In this document: piece after piece, positions 26,006-41,000 of the stretch
Layout of the letters: each line of letters begins with the position of its first letter
How positions within the stretch are numbered: position 1 is the stretch's first letter
From: Nemertoderma westbladi
Taxonomy: Eukaryota > Xenacoelomorpha > Nemertodermatida > Nemertodermatidae
NCBI GenBank assembly: GCA_032718475.1
Contig: JAUCBJ010005435.1
Location: forward strand, 1-64,000
Direction: 5' to 3'
DNA: 64,000 nt
Translations under genes and position numbers: made by a program
Notes under the pieces: generated by a model
What the model was told of the DNA's origin: nothing
The model's database searches: none
What the model saw: the letters and a program-made list of their open reading frames with translations, nothing else

Positions 26006-29000
26006 GCCTGTCTGTCTGTCTGTGTCTGTCTGTCCTCTATTAGTATTAACTAAGTATTTTCTTTCCAACAGTCCGAGTCCGAAACCGTCGCCAAAGATTT
26101 CAGATAAATTCCGTAAACACCGGAGTCCCTCGATCGACTTCAACGGATTGAACCGGTCGATATTCGGTAGAAAATCATCTTCGAAACTCCAACAGCCTAT
26201 CAAAGAGGAATCCTTCCGCGATCGCAGTAAAACACATCCAGACTCTAATAAATCTAACAGTCTAACTGTGGGCCTATCCGCAAATTGTTTAAATAATTAC
26301 AGTAAGGAAACCCCGCCCCCCTCACATGCGGAATCGGTTCCCCCATCTAGTGCCCCCTACCTCCCCCCCACATCCCCCCTCCTCCGTCGCCACCCCAAGC
26401 TGAACGCCGTCGGCCGTCGGTCAGCTCGCGATCGTCCCGCTTCCATCGCCGACGCCTCCAGTCTGGGCCTCGCAGCCGGCGGTTCCCTCCCAACCTCCGG
26501 AGTCTCCACGCCCAGTCTCCCGGGGTTACCGAAGTCCCAGACCTACACGTCCGGCGTCGGGGAGGTCAGCTCCACTTCCGTCGGTTACGGTGACGTCATC
26601 GTTGCCAGGCGACTACACGAGGCGCTGGAACACAGCGCGCAGACGGTGCGCGGCGGATGGATCGAGACTGACCTGGACGCTGCCATGGCAACGGTTTCCT
26701 CGACGACCGGAGACGACGCAGAGCCTCCCTCGCCTACAGCCGACTTAGCTCAACGCCTTGCCGAAACTGAAAGTTTATTAGGCAACGCCGGAACTCCTCA
26801 TTCCTCTCTTCATTCAGAAAGTTAGTTGAAATTTATTCACTTATATTATCTGGTTGTTCTCTTACAGGGGCGGCCAAGTCAATGACTATATAATTGTGTC
26901 ATCTATGTAACATCATAAAGTTGTAAGTTCATACGTAGAACGTAAATACACTTAACAATATATTTTGGTAGTTATTCGATCGAAAATAATGTCGCTAAAA
27001 ATCTATCGAAATTTTTTTCATTTGCGATGAGTTTCGATTAATTTTTTAACTATAGAATTTTAAACTTTTTTTAACAAAAAGCTTAACATACAGTTTTTTA
27101 TTAATTTTAATTATTCTGTAATTTTGAATGTTAAAATTTTAGAACAAAACTAAAAGTACATAAACACACAGTATTCTAATACTCATAATGCATTTGTACT
27201 CTATCAATCCATTCATTATTTAATCTAAATATAACAAACCGTTCTCAACCAAATTGTAAATTGTAAAGTGCGACTTTACACAAATAATTTTTTTGAAATA
27301 TTAAGCATATTATTATTTTTAGAGTACCAGTTAAATGACTGGGAGGAAATCTTGGGATAGGTGTAACGCCCACGGCCCACCCCTACCCTCGGGTAGCAGC
27401 TATCGAAAGAGGAGCCTTCGGGTCGCCTTCGGGTCGCCTCCGGCTTCGACCGACTGTTTGCTTGCTTGATTCTTTATAAAATAAAATTTTTATAATAGTA
27501 ACCAATAAATAATTGATAATTTTTTTATATATTACATTGGTAATAATCGAAAATCATCGGTAATCAATCGAAAATTTCAGTAAATCGATCGAAATATTTG
27601 GTAAATTTCGATGGACAACGCTAACTATAAATCACCAAGAATTTAGTATTATGAGGATGGAGTGGATGGAGTTAATTTATTTTTATTTCAATTAAATTTG
27701 TGATAAATAATTAAAAGTCAAATATTCAGACATCAAATTTCAAATTTGGCTACTTTTGACTGGAATGACTCTATTGTGCAATCCAGGGTTACCTAAATTT
27801 GTCTACGTAATACCCACACGTTAGTGGAGCCTCCCCACAGGGCGAAGTTAGCAATCGTAGCACATAAGGTGCGAATAAGGCCCTACTCGAGCAGCTGGGT
27901 GCACCCAAGCAAATTATATTGACACAGTTTAATTTAATCAAAGATCGAGAGTTAATCTGATAAAATAAGCCTGCCACCTTTCGCCGACTGACAGACAGAC
28001 CGACCGACCGACATTCATCGGTTAATAGCGATACCCGTATATGCTATAAATCTCTCTTTTTCGGGGTTCGTCCTTGAACTTGTAACTAAAGGAAGCATTA
28101 CTGTGCGGTGCGGGAGATGGGCTATCAATCCGTTATATCAGTGCACATAGTTATTGGCGTGTAGTTAACTTCTTTAAAGTAACCGGCCATTGTTTGTTTA
28201 CATGTATGTATACCCATCATATTTACCTAAAACGCTTTTATAATTAATTTAGATTAATACTTTTTTTTGCGATAATTTGGCGGCTACTTTTGTCACTTTT
28301 GACGAGAATCAACCACGTAATAATTTATATTTTTGATATGCATATTCAATTCAAACTTTTTTTTTCAATAATTATCTTTATAATTAATTATTGGCCATTT
28401 ATAGTTATCAGAAGAAAGATATATATCTTGTATGATTCACTAATAATAAACTACCTCAGCAATAAACCTGTTTTTTTATTCTCTCTCTTGTAGGACCCTC
28501 TCCATATACGAATTCCTTCATTGCCAGCCAACTATGCATCTCCATACCCCGCCAATGTATAGAAGTTAACTTCGAATTGTTACATTCCGGTTCTTGTATC
28601 ATTCCAGGTATGTAACATTCAGTTAATCCTATGTGATTCTCTTTACTCTAATAACAGTATTTATCATTTTAAATGATTGTTATTCCAAAGTTTGTACTTT
28701 AACGTGGTTTTCGTTCTGTTGTACATTATTACTAGAGTATACGTGGCTATATCTCACAATTCAGTTACATTTAATTAATAGCGAATAAAGGAAATGCTTT
28801 GGATATATTGGGATATTATTGGGATATCAATATTATTTATGGGGAGGGGATACTTCATTAAATATTTTGGACGCGATATTAGGCGAGTTCTTATCAATGT
28901 AACTATATCAACTAAACTCTGAACGTCGTTTTTAAATGAACATATCCAATTGGTTAAATGCTTTTTTGGTTAATTATGATGGTGACAGGAAATGGAAGGT

Positions 29001-32000
29001 TTGTGTTTAACATAGAGTAATTATTACTTCATTGTCTGTCCAGGAACGCGAGATTTAAATCAGAGACCGGTTATTGAATTGAACACAGCCAACCCAATTT
29101 GGTCTGGAACAGAACTCAGCAGTCTGGATGTCGGAAAGCTGCTTCTTTACTACTCCAATATACCGAGGTGAGTTTTATAAACTCAACCCAGTTAGACTTA
29201 AGCGGTGCTATACTATGACTGTGGATAATATAGACTACGTCCTACGTCATTAACATTTGATGCCTTCTCATATAACTCTCCATTTATTTAGCACACAACT
29301 AACATAAACTCTATCATAATGCAACTCCCATTTATTTATCACACGGCAACCATAAACTTTCTCATATGTAACTCCCATTTATTTCTCACACAGTTCCCAT
29401 AAACTTTCTCATATGTAACTCCCATTAATTTCTCACACAGTTCCCATAAACTTTCTCATATGTAACTCCCATTCATTTATCACACGGCATCCATAAACTT
29501 TCTCATATGTAACTCCCATTCATTTCTCACACAGTTCCCATAAACTTTCTCATATGTAACTCCCATTAATTTCTCACAAGGCATCCATAAACTTTCTCAT
29601 ATGTAACTCCCATTCATTTCTCACACAGTTCCCACAAACTTTGTCATATGTAACTCCCATTCATTTCTCACACAGTTCCCATAAACTTTCTCATATGTAA
29701 CTCCCATTCATTTCTCACAAGGCATCCATAAACTTTCTCATATGTAACTCCCATTCATTTCTCACACAGTTCCCATAACCTTTCTCATATGTAACTCCCA
29801 TTAATTTCTCAAAAGGCATCCATAAACTTTCTCATATGTAACTCCCATTCATTTCTCACACAGTTCCCATAAACTTTCTCATATGTAACTCCCATTAATT
29901 TCTCACACAGTTCCCATAAACTTTTTCATATGTAACTCCCATTCATTTATCACACGGCACCCATAAACTTTCTCATATGTAACTCCCATTCATTTCTCAC
30001 ACAGTTCCCATAAACTTTCTCATATGTAACTCCCATTCATTTCTCACACAGTTCCCATAAACTTTCTCGTATGTAACTCCCATTCATTTATCACACGGCA
30101 CCCATAAACTTTCTCACATGTAACTCCCATTCATTTATCACACGGCATCCATAAACTTTTTCATATGTAACTCCCATTCCTTTATCACACGGCACCGATA
30201 AACTTTCTCATATGTAACTCCCATTTATTTATCACACGGCATCCATAAACTTTTTCATATGTAACTCCCATTCATTTATCACACGGCATCCATAAACTTT
30301 TTCATATGTAACTCCCATTCCTTTATCACACGGCACCCATAAACTTTCTCATATGTAACTCCCATTTATTTATCACACGGCATCCATAAACTTTTTCATA
30401 TGTAACTCCCATTCATTTATCACACGGCATCCATAAACTTTTTCATATGTAACTCCCATTCCTTTATCACACGGCACCGATAAACTTTCTCATATGTAAC
30501 TCACATAGCACCCGACCCATTAATTTTCTCATATGTATCTCACATTTATTTCTCACACAACTGTCTTATAAACTTTCTCTTTTATTTCTCACACAATTAT
30601 CTTATAAACTCTCTCATTTATTTCTCACATAGCATCCATAAACTTTCTCATATGTAACTCACATTTATTTCTCACACAACTCTCATATAAACTTCCTCAT
30701 TTATTTCTCACACAAATCTCTTATAAACTCTCTCATTTATTTCTCACATAGCATCCATAAGCTTTCTCATATGTAACTCACATTTATTTCTCACACGGCA
30801 CCCATAAACCTTCTCATATGTAACTCACATTTATTTCTCACACATCTCTCTTATAAACTTCCTCATTTATTTCTCACACAAATCTCTTATAAACTATCTC
30901 ATTTATTTCTCACACATCTCTCTCATAAACATCCTCACCTCATTTATTTCTCACACAAATCTCTTATAAACTCTCTCATTTATTTCTCACATCTCTCTTA
31001 TAAACTTCCTCATTTATTTCTCACACAAATCTCTTATAAACTTTCTCATTTATTTCTCACACAGTTCCCAGGATTTAACTCGCGGTATGACAGTACTCGT
31101 TGACGCTCGCTGGGCTCTGTTATCTGCGGCTGATATTCTAAGTAAATCGATTGTCTACTTCGAAACAATGAGACCGGGGTGTATTCGTAGACTTCATATC
31201 GTCTGTCAAAATTCGACTCAGGTAAGACCTGAACAACATTATCTATATTAATTTTATCATAATTTGAAAAATATTACCAAGACACGTCACAGAATTTATA
31301 TTTTTGTAATATTATCGATTTCCCGGTTCCCACATATCACTAATAGCCACCACACCACACCAATCGTTCGCCTATTCTTTAATTTCTTGTTTATAATTCT
31401 CAGTTATATTGATCTGTTTGCAGGTATTCATAGAGAAGAAATGTGCTGTAACTCGTATTGGAACGCTAACGTTAACGTTTAGCAACTCAATGCAGTCTTT
31501 ATTGGATATTTCCGATCGCCATCAATTAACCACCTACTCCGGGGGTCGATATACGTACCTGCACGAGGATTGGATCCGTTTCAGAATGAAGGTGAGTTCG
31601 AACACGGGGATTGGATCCGGTTCAGAATGAAGGTGAGTTCGAACACGGGGATTGGATCCTGTTCAGAATGAAGGTGAGTTCGAACACGGGGATTGGATCC
31701 GGTTCAGAATGAAGGTGAGTTCGAACACGGGGATTGGATCCGTTTCAGAATGAAGGTGAGTTCGAACACGGGGATTGGATCCGTTTCAGAATGAAGGTGA
31801 GTTCGAACACGGGGATTGGATCCGTTTCAGAATGAAGGTGAGTTCGAACACGGGGATTGGATCCGTTTCAGAATGAAGGTGAGTTCGAACACGGGGATTG
31901 GATCCGTTTCAGAATGAAGGTGAGTTCGAACACGGGGATTGGATCCGTTTCAGAATGAAGGTGAGTTCGAACACGGGGATTGGATCCGGTTCAGAATGAA

Positions 32001-35000
32001 GGTGAGTTCGAACGCGGGGATTGGATCCGTTTCAGAATGAAGGTGAGTTCGAACACGGGGATTGGATCCGGTTCAGAATGAAGGTGAGTTCGAACACGGG
32101 GATTGGATCCGGTTCAGAATGAAGGTGAGTTCGAACACGGGGATTGGATCCGGTTCAGAATGAAGGTGAGTTCGAACACGGGGATTGGATCCGTTTCAGA
32201 ATGAAGGTGAGTTCGAACACGGGGATTGGATCCGTTTCAGAATGAAGGTGAGTTCGAACACGGGGATTGGATCCGGTTCAGAATGAAGGTGAGTTCGAAC
32301 GCGGGGATTGGATCCGTTTCAGAATGAAGGTGAGTTCGAACACGGGGATTGGATTCGGTTCAGAATGAAGGTGAGTTCGAACACGAGGATTGGATCCGGT
32401 TCAGAATGAAGGTGAGTTCGAACACGGGGATTGGATCCGGTTCAGAATGAAGGTGAGTTCGAACACGGGGATTGGATTCGGTTCAGAATGAAGGTGAGTT
32501 CGAACACGAGGATTGGATCCGGTTCAGAATGAAGGTGAGTTCGAACACGGGGATTGGATCCGGTTCAGAATGAAGGTGAGTTCGAACACGAGGATTGGAT
32601 CCGGTTCAGAATGAAGGTGAGTTCGAACACGGGGATTGGATCCGGTTCAGAATGAAGGTGAGTTCGAACACGGGGATTGGATCCGTTTCAGAATGAAGGT
32701 GAGTTCGAACACGGGGATTGGATCCGGTTCAGAATGAAGGTGAGTTCGAACACGGGGATTGGATCCGGTTCAGAATGAAGGTGAGTTCGAACACGGGGAT
32801 TGGATCCGTTTCAGAATGAAGGTGAGTTCGAACACGGGGATTGGATCCGTTTCAGAATGAAGGTGAGTTCGAACACGAGGATTGGATCCGGTTCAGAATG
32901 AAGGTGAGTTCGAACACGGGGATTGGATCCGGTTCAGAATGAAGGTGAGTTCGAACACGGGGATTGGATCCGGTTCAGAATGAAGGTGAGTTCGAACACG
33001 GGGATTGGATCCGGTTCAGAATGAAGGTGAGTTCGAACACGGGGATTGGATCCGGTTCAGAATGAAGGTGAGTTCGAACACGGGGATTGGATCCGGTTCA
33101 GAATGAAGGTGAGTTCGAACACGGGGATTGGATCCGGTTCAGAATGAAGGTGAGTTCGAACACGGGGATTGGATCCGGTTCAGAATGAAGGTTGAGTTCG
33201 AACACGGGGATTGGATCCGGTTCAGAATGAAGGTGAGTTCGAACACGGGGATTGGATCCGGTTCAGAATGAAGGTGAGTTCGAACACGGGGATTGGATCC
33301 GGTTCAGAATGAAGGTGAGTTCGAACACGGGGATTGGATCCGGTTCAGAATGAAGGTGAGTTCGAACACGGGGATTGGATCCGGTTCAGAATGAAGGTGA
33401 GTTCGAACGCGGGGATATTTATGTTATACTTACTTAGTATTGATTGACACACAACCTAGCTAAGTCTCTCTATATCCCTCGTTGCGTTCTCTCTCTGTAG
33501 TTGGAACCATTATCGGAACTGTGTAAGGCGGCGGCTAGTTTCCTCCGTCGGATGCACACGGAACTCTCTACGGAATCCATCCCTTCCTTCGCTCGGGATA
33601 TATCATCCCTACACGCCCATCACGAGAGTCGCATTGCCAGTATCCACGAAGATGCGAGGGTAGATCGGTTGCTAAGCGACGGTCCCACTGCTCTCAAGTC
33701 ACTCAAGAACGAATCAATGTCGCTTGGTTAGTGTGGGTTTCTTGTGTCTGTCTAGTCTAACATTGTATCAATTGGTTAGTCAGTTTACTGTGTCTGTCTA
33801 TCATTGTATCAATTGGTTAGTGTAAGTTTACTGTGTCTGTCTAACATTGTATCAATTGGTATTGTGTCTGTCTAACATTGTATCAATTGTTTAGTGTTAG
33901 TTTATTGTGTCTGTCTAACATTGTACCAATTTGTTAGTGTCTGTTTATTGTGTCTGTCTAACATTGTATCAATTGGTTAGTGTCTGTTTATTGTGTCTGT
34001 CTAACATTGTACCAATTGGTTAGTGTCTGTTTATTGTGTCTGTCTAACATTGTATCAATTGGTAGTGTCGGATTATTGTGTCGTCTGACATTGTATCAAT
34101 TGGTTAGTGTCGGTTTATTGTGTCTGTCTATCATTGTATCAATTGGTTAGTGTCGGTTTATTGTGTTGTCTAACATTGTATCAATTGGTTAGTGTCGGTT
34201 TATTGTGTCTGTCTATCATTGTATCAATTGGTTAGTGTCGGTTTATTGTGTCTGTCTATCATCGTATCAATTGGTAGTGTCGGTTTATTGTGTCTGTCTA
34301 ACATTGTATCAATTGGTTAGTGTCGGTTTATTGTGTCTGTCTAACATTGTATCAATTGGTAGTGTCGGTTTATTGTGTCTGTCTAACATTGTATCAATTG
34401 GTTAGTGTCGGTTTATTGTGTCTGTCTAACATTGTATCAATTGGTAGTGTCGGTTTATTGTGTCTGTCTAACATTGTATCAATTGGTTAGTGTCGGTTTA
34501 TTGTATCTGTCTAACATTGTATCAATTGGTAGTGTCGGTTTATTGTGTCTGTCTAACATTGTATCAATTGGTTAGTATCGGTTTCTTGTGTCGTCTAACA
34601 TTGTATCAATTGGTTAGTGTCGGTTTATTGTGTTTGTCTAACATTGTATCAATTGGTTAGTGTCGGTTTATTGTGTCGTCTAACATTGTATCAATTGGTA
34701 GTGTCGGTTTATTGTGTCTGTCTATCATTGTATCAATTGGTAGTGTCGGTTTATTGTGTCGTCTAACATTGTATCAATTGGTAGTGTCGGTTTATTGTGT
34801 TTGTCTAACATTCTATCAATTGGTTAGTGTCGGTTTATTGTGTATGATTAACATTGTATCAATTGGTTAGTGTCGGTTTATTGTGTCTGTCTAACATTGT
34901 ATCAATTGGTTAGTTTCGATTTATTGTGTCTGTCTAACATTGTTTCAATTGGTTAGTGTCGGTTTATTGTGTCTGTCAAACATTCTATCAATTGGTTAGT

Positions 35001-38000
35001 GTCGGTTTATTGTGTCTGTCAAATATTCTATCAATTGGTAGTGTCGGTTTATTGTGTCTGTCTATCATTGTATCAATTGGTTAGTATCGGTTTATTGTTT
35101 CGTCTAACATTGTATCAATTGGATAGTGTCGGTTTATTGTGTCTGTCTATCATTGTATCAATTGGATAGTGTCGGTTTATTGTGTCGTCTAACATTGTAT
35201 CAATTGGTTAGTGTCGGTTTATTGTGTCTGTCTAACATTGTTTCAATTGGTTAGTTTCGGTTTATTGTGTCTGTCTAACATTGTATCAATTGGTTAGTGT
35301 CGGTTTATTGTGTCTGTCTAACATTGTATCAATTGGTTAGTTTCGATTTATTGTGTCTGTCTAACATTGTATCAATTGGTTAGTGTCGGTTTATTGTGTC
35401 TGTCTATCATTGTATCAATTGGTTAGTATCGGTTTATTGTGTCGTCTAACATTGTATCAATTGGATAGTGTCGGTTTATTGTGTCTGTCTATCATTGTAT
35501 CAATTGGATAGTGTCGGTTTATTGTGTCGTCTAACATTGTATCAATTGGATAGTGTCGGTTTATTGTGTCTGTCTATCATTGTATCAATTGGATAGTGTC
35601 GGTTTATTGTGTCGTCTAACATTGTATCAATTGGTTAGTGTCGGTTTATTGTGTCTGTCTAACATTGTTTCAATTGGTTAGTTTCGGTTTATTGTGTCTG
35701 TCTAACATTGTATCAATTGGTTAGTGTCGGTTTATTGTGTCTGTCTAACATTGTATCAATTGGTTAGTTTCGATTTATTGTGTCTGTCTAACATTGTATC
35801 AATTGGTTAGTGTCGGTTTATTGTGTCTGTCTATCATTGTATCAATTGGTTAGTATCGGTTTATTGTGTCGTCTAACATTGTATCAATTGGATAGTGTCG
35901 GTTTATTGTGTCTGTCTATCATTGTATCAATTGGATAGTGTCGGTTTATTGTGTCGTCTAACATTGTATCAATTGGTTAGTGTCGGTTTATTGTGTTTGT
36001 CTAACATTCTATCAATTGGTTAGTGTCGGTTTATTGTGTCTGTCTATCATTGTATCAATTGGTTAGTGTCGGTTTATTGTGTCTGTCTAACATTGTATCA
36101 ATTGGTTAGTTTCGATTTATTGTGTCTGTCTAACATTGTTTCAATTGGTTAGTGTCGGTTTATTGTGTCTGTCTAACATTGTATCAATTGGTTAGTTTCG
36201 ATTTATTGTGTCTGTCTAACATTGTTTCAATTGGTTAGTGTCGGTTTATTGTGTCTGTCAAACATTCTATCAATTGGTTAGTGTCGGTTTATTGTGTCTG
36301 TCAAATATTCTATCTATTGGTAGTGTCGGTTTATTGTGTCTGTCTATCATTGTATCAATTGGTTAGTGTCGGTTTATTGTGTATGTCAAACATTCTATCA
36401 ATTGGTTAGTGTCGGTTTATTGTGTCTGTCAAATATTCTATCAATTGGTAGTGTCGGTTTATTGTGTCTGTCTATCATTGTATCAATTGGTTAGTATCGG
36501 TTTATTGTGTCGTCTAACATTGTATCAATTGGATAGTGTCGGTTTATTGTGTCTGTCTATCATTGTATCAATTGGTTAGTATCGGTTTATTGTGTCGTCT
36601 AACATTGTATCAATTGGATAGTGTCGGTTTATTGTGTCTGTCTATCATTGTATCAATTGGATAGTGTCGGTTTATTGTGTCGTCTAACATTGTATCAATT
36701 GGTTAGTGTCGGTTTATTGTGTCTGTCTAACATTGTTTCAATTGGTTAGTTTCGGTTTATTGTGTCTGTCTAACATTGTATCAATTGGTTAGTTTCGATT
36801 TATTGTGTCTGTCTAACATTGTTTCAATTGGTTAGTGTCGGTTTATTGTGTCTGTCAAACATTCTATCAATTGGTTAGTGTCGGTTTATTGTGTCTGTCA
36901 AATATTCTATCAATTGGTAGTGTCGGTTTATTGTGTCTGTCTATCATTGTATCAATTGGTTAGTGTCGGTTTATTGTGTCTGTCTAACATTGTATCAATT
37001 GGTTAGTTTCGATTTATTGTGTCTGTCTAACATTGTTTCAATTGGTTAGTGTCGGTTTATTGTGTCTGTCAAACATTCTATCAATTGGTAGTGTCGGTTT
37101 ATTGTGTCTGTCTATCATTGTATCAATTGGATAGTGTCGGTTTATTGTGTCTGTCTATCATTGTATCAATTGGTTAGTATCGGTTTATTGTGTCGTCTAA
37201 CATTGTATCAATTGGATAGTGTCGGTTTATTGTGTCTGTCTATCATTGTATCAATTGGATAGTGTCGGTTTATTGTGTCGTCTAACATTGTATCAATTGG
37301 TTAGTGTCGGTTTATTGTGTCTGTCTAACATTGTATCAATTGGTTAGTGTCGGTTTATTGTGTCTGTCTAACATTGTATCAATTGGTAGTGTCGGTTTAT
37401 TGTGTCTGTCTAACATTGTATCAATTGGTTAGTGTCGGTTTATTGTATCTGTCTAACATTGTATCAATTGGTAGTGTCGGTTTATTGTGTCTGTCTAACA
37501 TTGTATCAATTGGTTAGTATCGGTTTCTTGTGTCGTCTAACATTGTATCAATTGGTTAGTGTCGGTTTATTGTGTTTGTCTAACATTCTATCAATTGGTT
37601 AGTGTCGGTTTATTGTGTCTGTCAAACATTGTATCAATTGGTTAGTGTCGGTTTATTGTGTCTGTCTAACATTGTATCAATTGGTTAGTTTCGATTTATT
37701 GTGTCTGTCTAACATTGTTTCAATTGGTTAGTGTCGGTTTATTGTGTCTGTCAAACATTCTATCAATTGGTTAGTGTCGGTTTATTGTGTCTGTCAAATA
37801 TTCTATCAATTGGTAGTGTCGGTTTATTGTGTCTGTCTATCATTGTATCAATTGGTTAGTATCGGTTTATTGTTTCGTCTAACATTGTATCAATTGGATA
37901 GTGTCGGTTTATTGTGTCTGTCTATCATTGTATCAATTGGATAGTGTCGGTTTATTGTGTCGTCTAACATTGTATCAATTGGTTAGTGTCGGTTTATTGT

Positions 38001-41000
38001 GTCTGTCTAACATTGTTTCAATTGGTTAGTTTCGGTTTATTGTGTCTGTCTAACATTGTATCAATTGGTAGTGTCGGTTTATTGTGTCTGTCTAACATTG
38101 TATCAATTGGTAGTGTCGGTTTATTGTGTCAGTCAAATATTCTATCAATTGGTTAGTGTCGGTTTATTGTGTCTGTCTAACATTGTATCAATTGGTTAGT
38201 TTCGATTTATTGTGTCTGTCTAACATTGTATCAATTGGTTAGTGTCGGTTTATTGTGTCTGTCTAACATTGTATCAATTGGTTAGTTTCGATTTATTGTG
38301 TCTGTCTAACATTGTATCAATTGGTTAGTGTCGGTTTATTGTGTCTGTCTATCATTGTATCAATTGGTTAGTATCGGTTTATTGTGTCGTCTAACATTGT
38401 ATCAATTGGATAGTGTCGGTTTATTGTGTCTGTCTATCATTGTATCAATTGGATAGTGTCGGTTTATTGTGTCGTCTAACATTGTATCAATTGGTTAGTG
38501 TCGGTTTATTGTGTCTGTCTAACATTGTATCAATTGGTAGTGTCGGTTTATTGTGTCTGTCTAACATTGTATCAATTGGTTAGTGTCGGTTTATTGTGTC
38601 TGTCTAACATTGTATCAATTGGTAGTGTCGGTTTATTGTGTCTGTCTAACATTGTATCAATTGGTTAGTGTCGGTTTATTATATCTGTCTAACATTGTAT
38701 CAATTGGTAGTGTCGGTTTATTGTGTCTGTCTAACATTGTATCAATTGGTTAGTATCGGTTTATTGTGTCGTCTAACATTGTATCAATTGGTTAGTATCG
38801 GTTTATTGTGTCTGTCTAACATTGTATCAATTGGTTAGTGTCGATTTATTGTGTCTGTCTAACATTGTTTCAATTGGTTAGTGTCGGTTTATTGTGTTTG
38901 TCTAACATTCTATCAATTGGTTAGTGTCGGTTTATTGTGTCTGTCTAACATTGTATCAATTGGTTAGTGTCGGTTTATTGTGTCTGTCTAACATTGTATC
39001 AATTGGTTAGTTTCGATTTATTGTGTCTGTCTAACATTGTTTCAATTGGTTAGTGTCGGTTTATTGTGTCTGTCAAGCATTCTATCAATTGGTTAGTGTC
39101 GGTTTATTGTGTCTGTCAAATATTCTATCTATTGGTAGTGTCGGTTTATTGTGTCTGTCTATCATTGTATCAATTGGTTAGTGTCGGTTTATTGTGTATG
39201 TCAAACATTCTATCAATTGGTTAGTGTCGGTTTATTGTGTCTGTCAAATATTCTATCAATTGGTAGTGTCGGTTTATTGTGTCTGTCTATCATTGTATCA
39301 ATTGGTTAGTATCGGTTTATTGTGTCGTCTAACATTGTATCAATTGGATAGTGTCGGTTTATTGTGTCTGTCAAATATTCTATCAATTGGTTAGTGTCGG
39401 TTTATTGTGTCTGTCAAATATTCTATCAATTGGTAGTGTCGGTTTATTGTGTCTGTCTATCATTGTATCAATTGGTTAGTATCGGTTTATTGTGTCGTCT
39501 AACATTGTATCAATTGGTAGTGTCGGTTTATTGTGTCTGTCTAACATTGTATCAATTGGTTAGTGTCGGTTTATTGTGTCTGTCTAACATTGTATCAATT
39601 GGTAGTGTCGGTTTATTGTGTCTGTCTAACATTGTATCAATTGGTTAGTGTCGGTTTATTATATCTGTCTAACATTGTATCAATTGGTAGTGTCGGTTTA
39701 TTGTGTCTGTCTAACATTGTATCAATTGGTTAGTATCGGTTTATTGTGTCGTCTAACATTGTATCAATTGGTTAGTATCGGTTTATTGTGTCTGTCTAAC
39801 ATTGTATCAATTGGTTAGTGTCGGTTTATTGTGTTTGTCTAACATTCTATCAATTGGTTAGTGTCGGTTTATTGTGTCTGTCTAACATTGTATCAATTGG
39901 TTAGTGTCGGTTTATTGTGTCTGTCTAACATTGTATCAATTGGTTAGTTTCGATTTATTGTGTCTGTCTAACATTGTTTCAATTGGTTAGTGTCGGTTTA
40001 TTGTGTCTGTCAAGCATTCTATCAATTGGTTAGTGTCGGTTTATTGTGTCTGTCAAATATTCTATCTATTGGTAGTGTCGGTTTATTGTGTCTGTCTATC
40101 ATTGTATCAATTGGTTAGTGTCGGTTTATTGTGTATGTCAAACATTCTATCAATTGGTTAGTGTCGGTTTATTGTGTCTGTCAAATATTCTATCAATTGG
40201 TAGTGTCGGTTTATTGTGTCTGTCTATCATTGTATCAATTGGTTAGTATCGGTTTATTGTGTCGTCTAACATTGTATCAATTGGATAGTGTCGGTTTATT
40301 GTGTCTGTCTATCATTGTATCAATTGGTTAGTATCGGTTTATTGTGTCGTCTAACATTGTATCAATTGGATAGTGTCGGTTTATTGTGTCTTTGTCTATC
40401 ATTGTATCAATTGGATAGTGTCGGTTTATTGTGTCGTCTAACATTGTATCAATTGGTTAGTGTCGGTTTATTGTGTCTGTCTAACATTGTTTCAATTGGT
40501 TAGTTTCGGTTTATTGTGTCTGTCTAACATTGTATCAATTGGTTAGTTTCGATTTATTGTGTCTGTCTAACATTGTTTCAATTGGTTAGTGTCGGTTTAT
40601 TGTGTCTGTCAAACATTCTATCAATTGGTTAGTGTCGGTTTATTGTGTCTGTCAAATATTCTATCAATTGGTAGTGTCGGTTTATTGTGTCTGTCTATCA
40701 TTGTATCAATTGGTTAGTGTCGGTTTATTGTGTATGTCAAACATTCTATCAATTGGTTAGTGTCGGTTTATTGTGTCTGTCAAATATTCTATCAATTGGC
40801 AGTGTCGGTTTATTGTGTCTGTCTATCATTGTATCAATTGGTTAGTATCGGTTTATTGTGTCGTCTAACATTGTATCAATTGGATAGTGTCGGTTTATTG
40901 TGTCTGTCTATCATTGTATCAATTGGATAGTGTCGGTTTATTGTGTCTGTCTATCATTGTATCAATTGGTTAGTATCGGTTTATTGTGTCTGTCTATCAT

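Noticed and set aside
25899-26071. N-terminal part of a 308-codon ORF rich in CLSV
   Set aside because: This is the (CTGT)n microsatellite before the acceptor. Codon phase and the acceptor CTTTCCAACAG place the exon start at 26072.
34205-40930. Series of 60-94 codon ORFs (YQLVSVGLLC and similar)
   Set aside because: They are repeats of the intron 10 minisatellite, with no start context and no conservation beyond the repeat.
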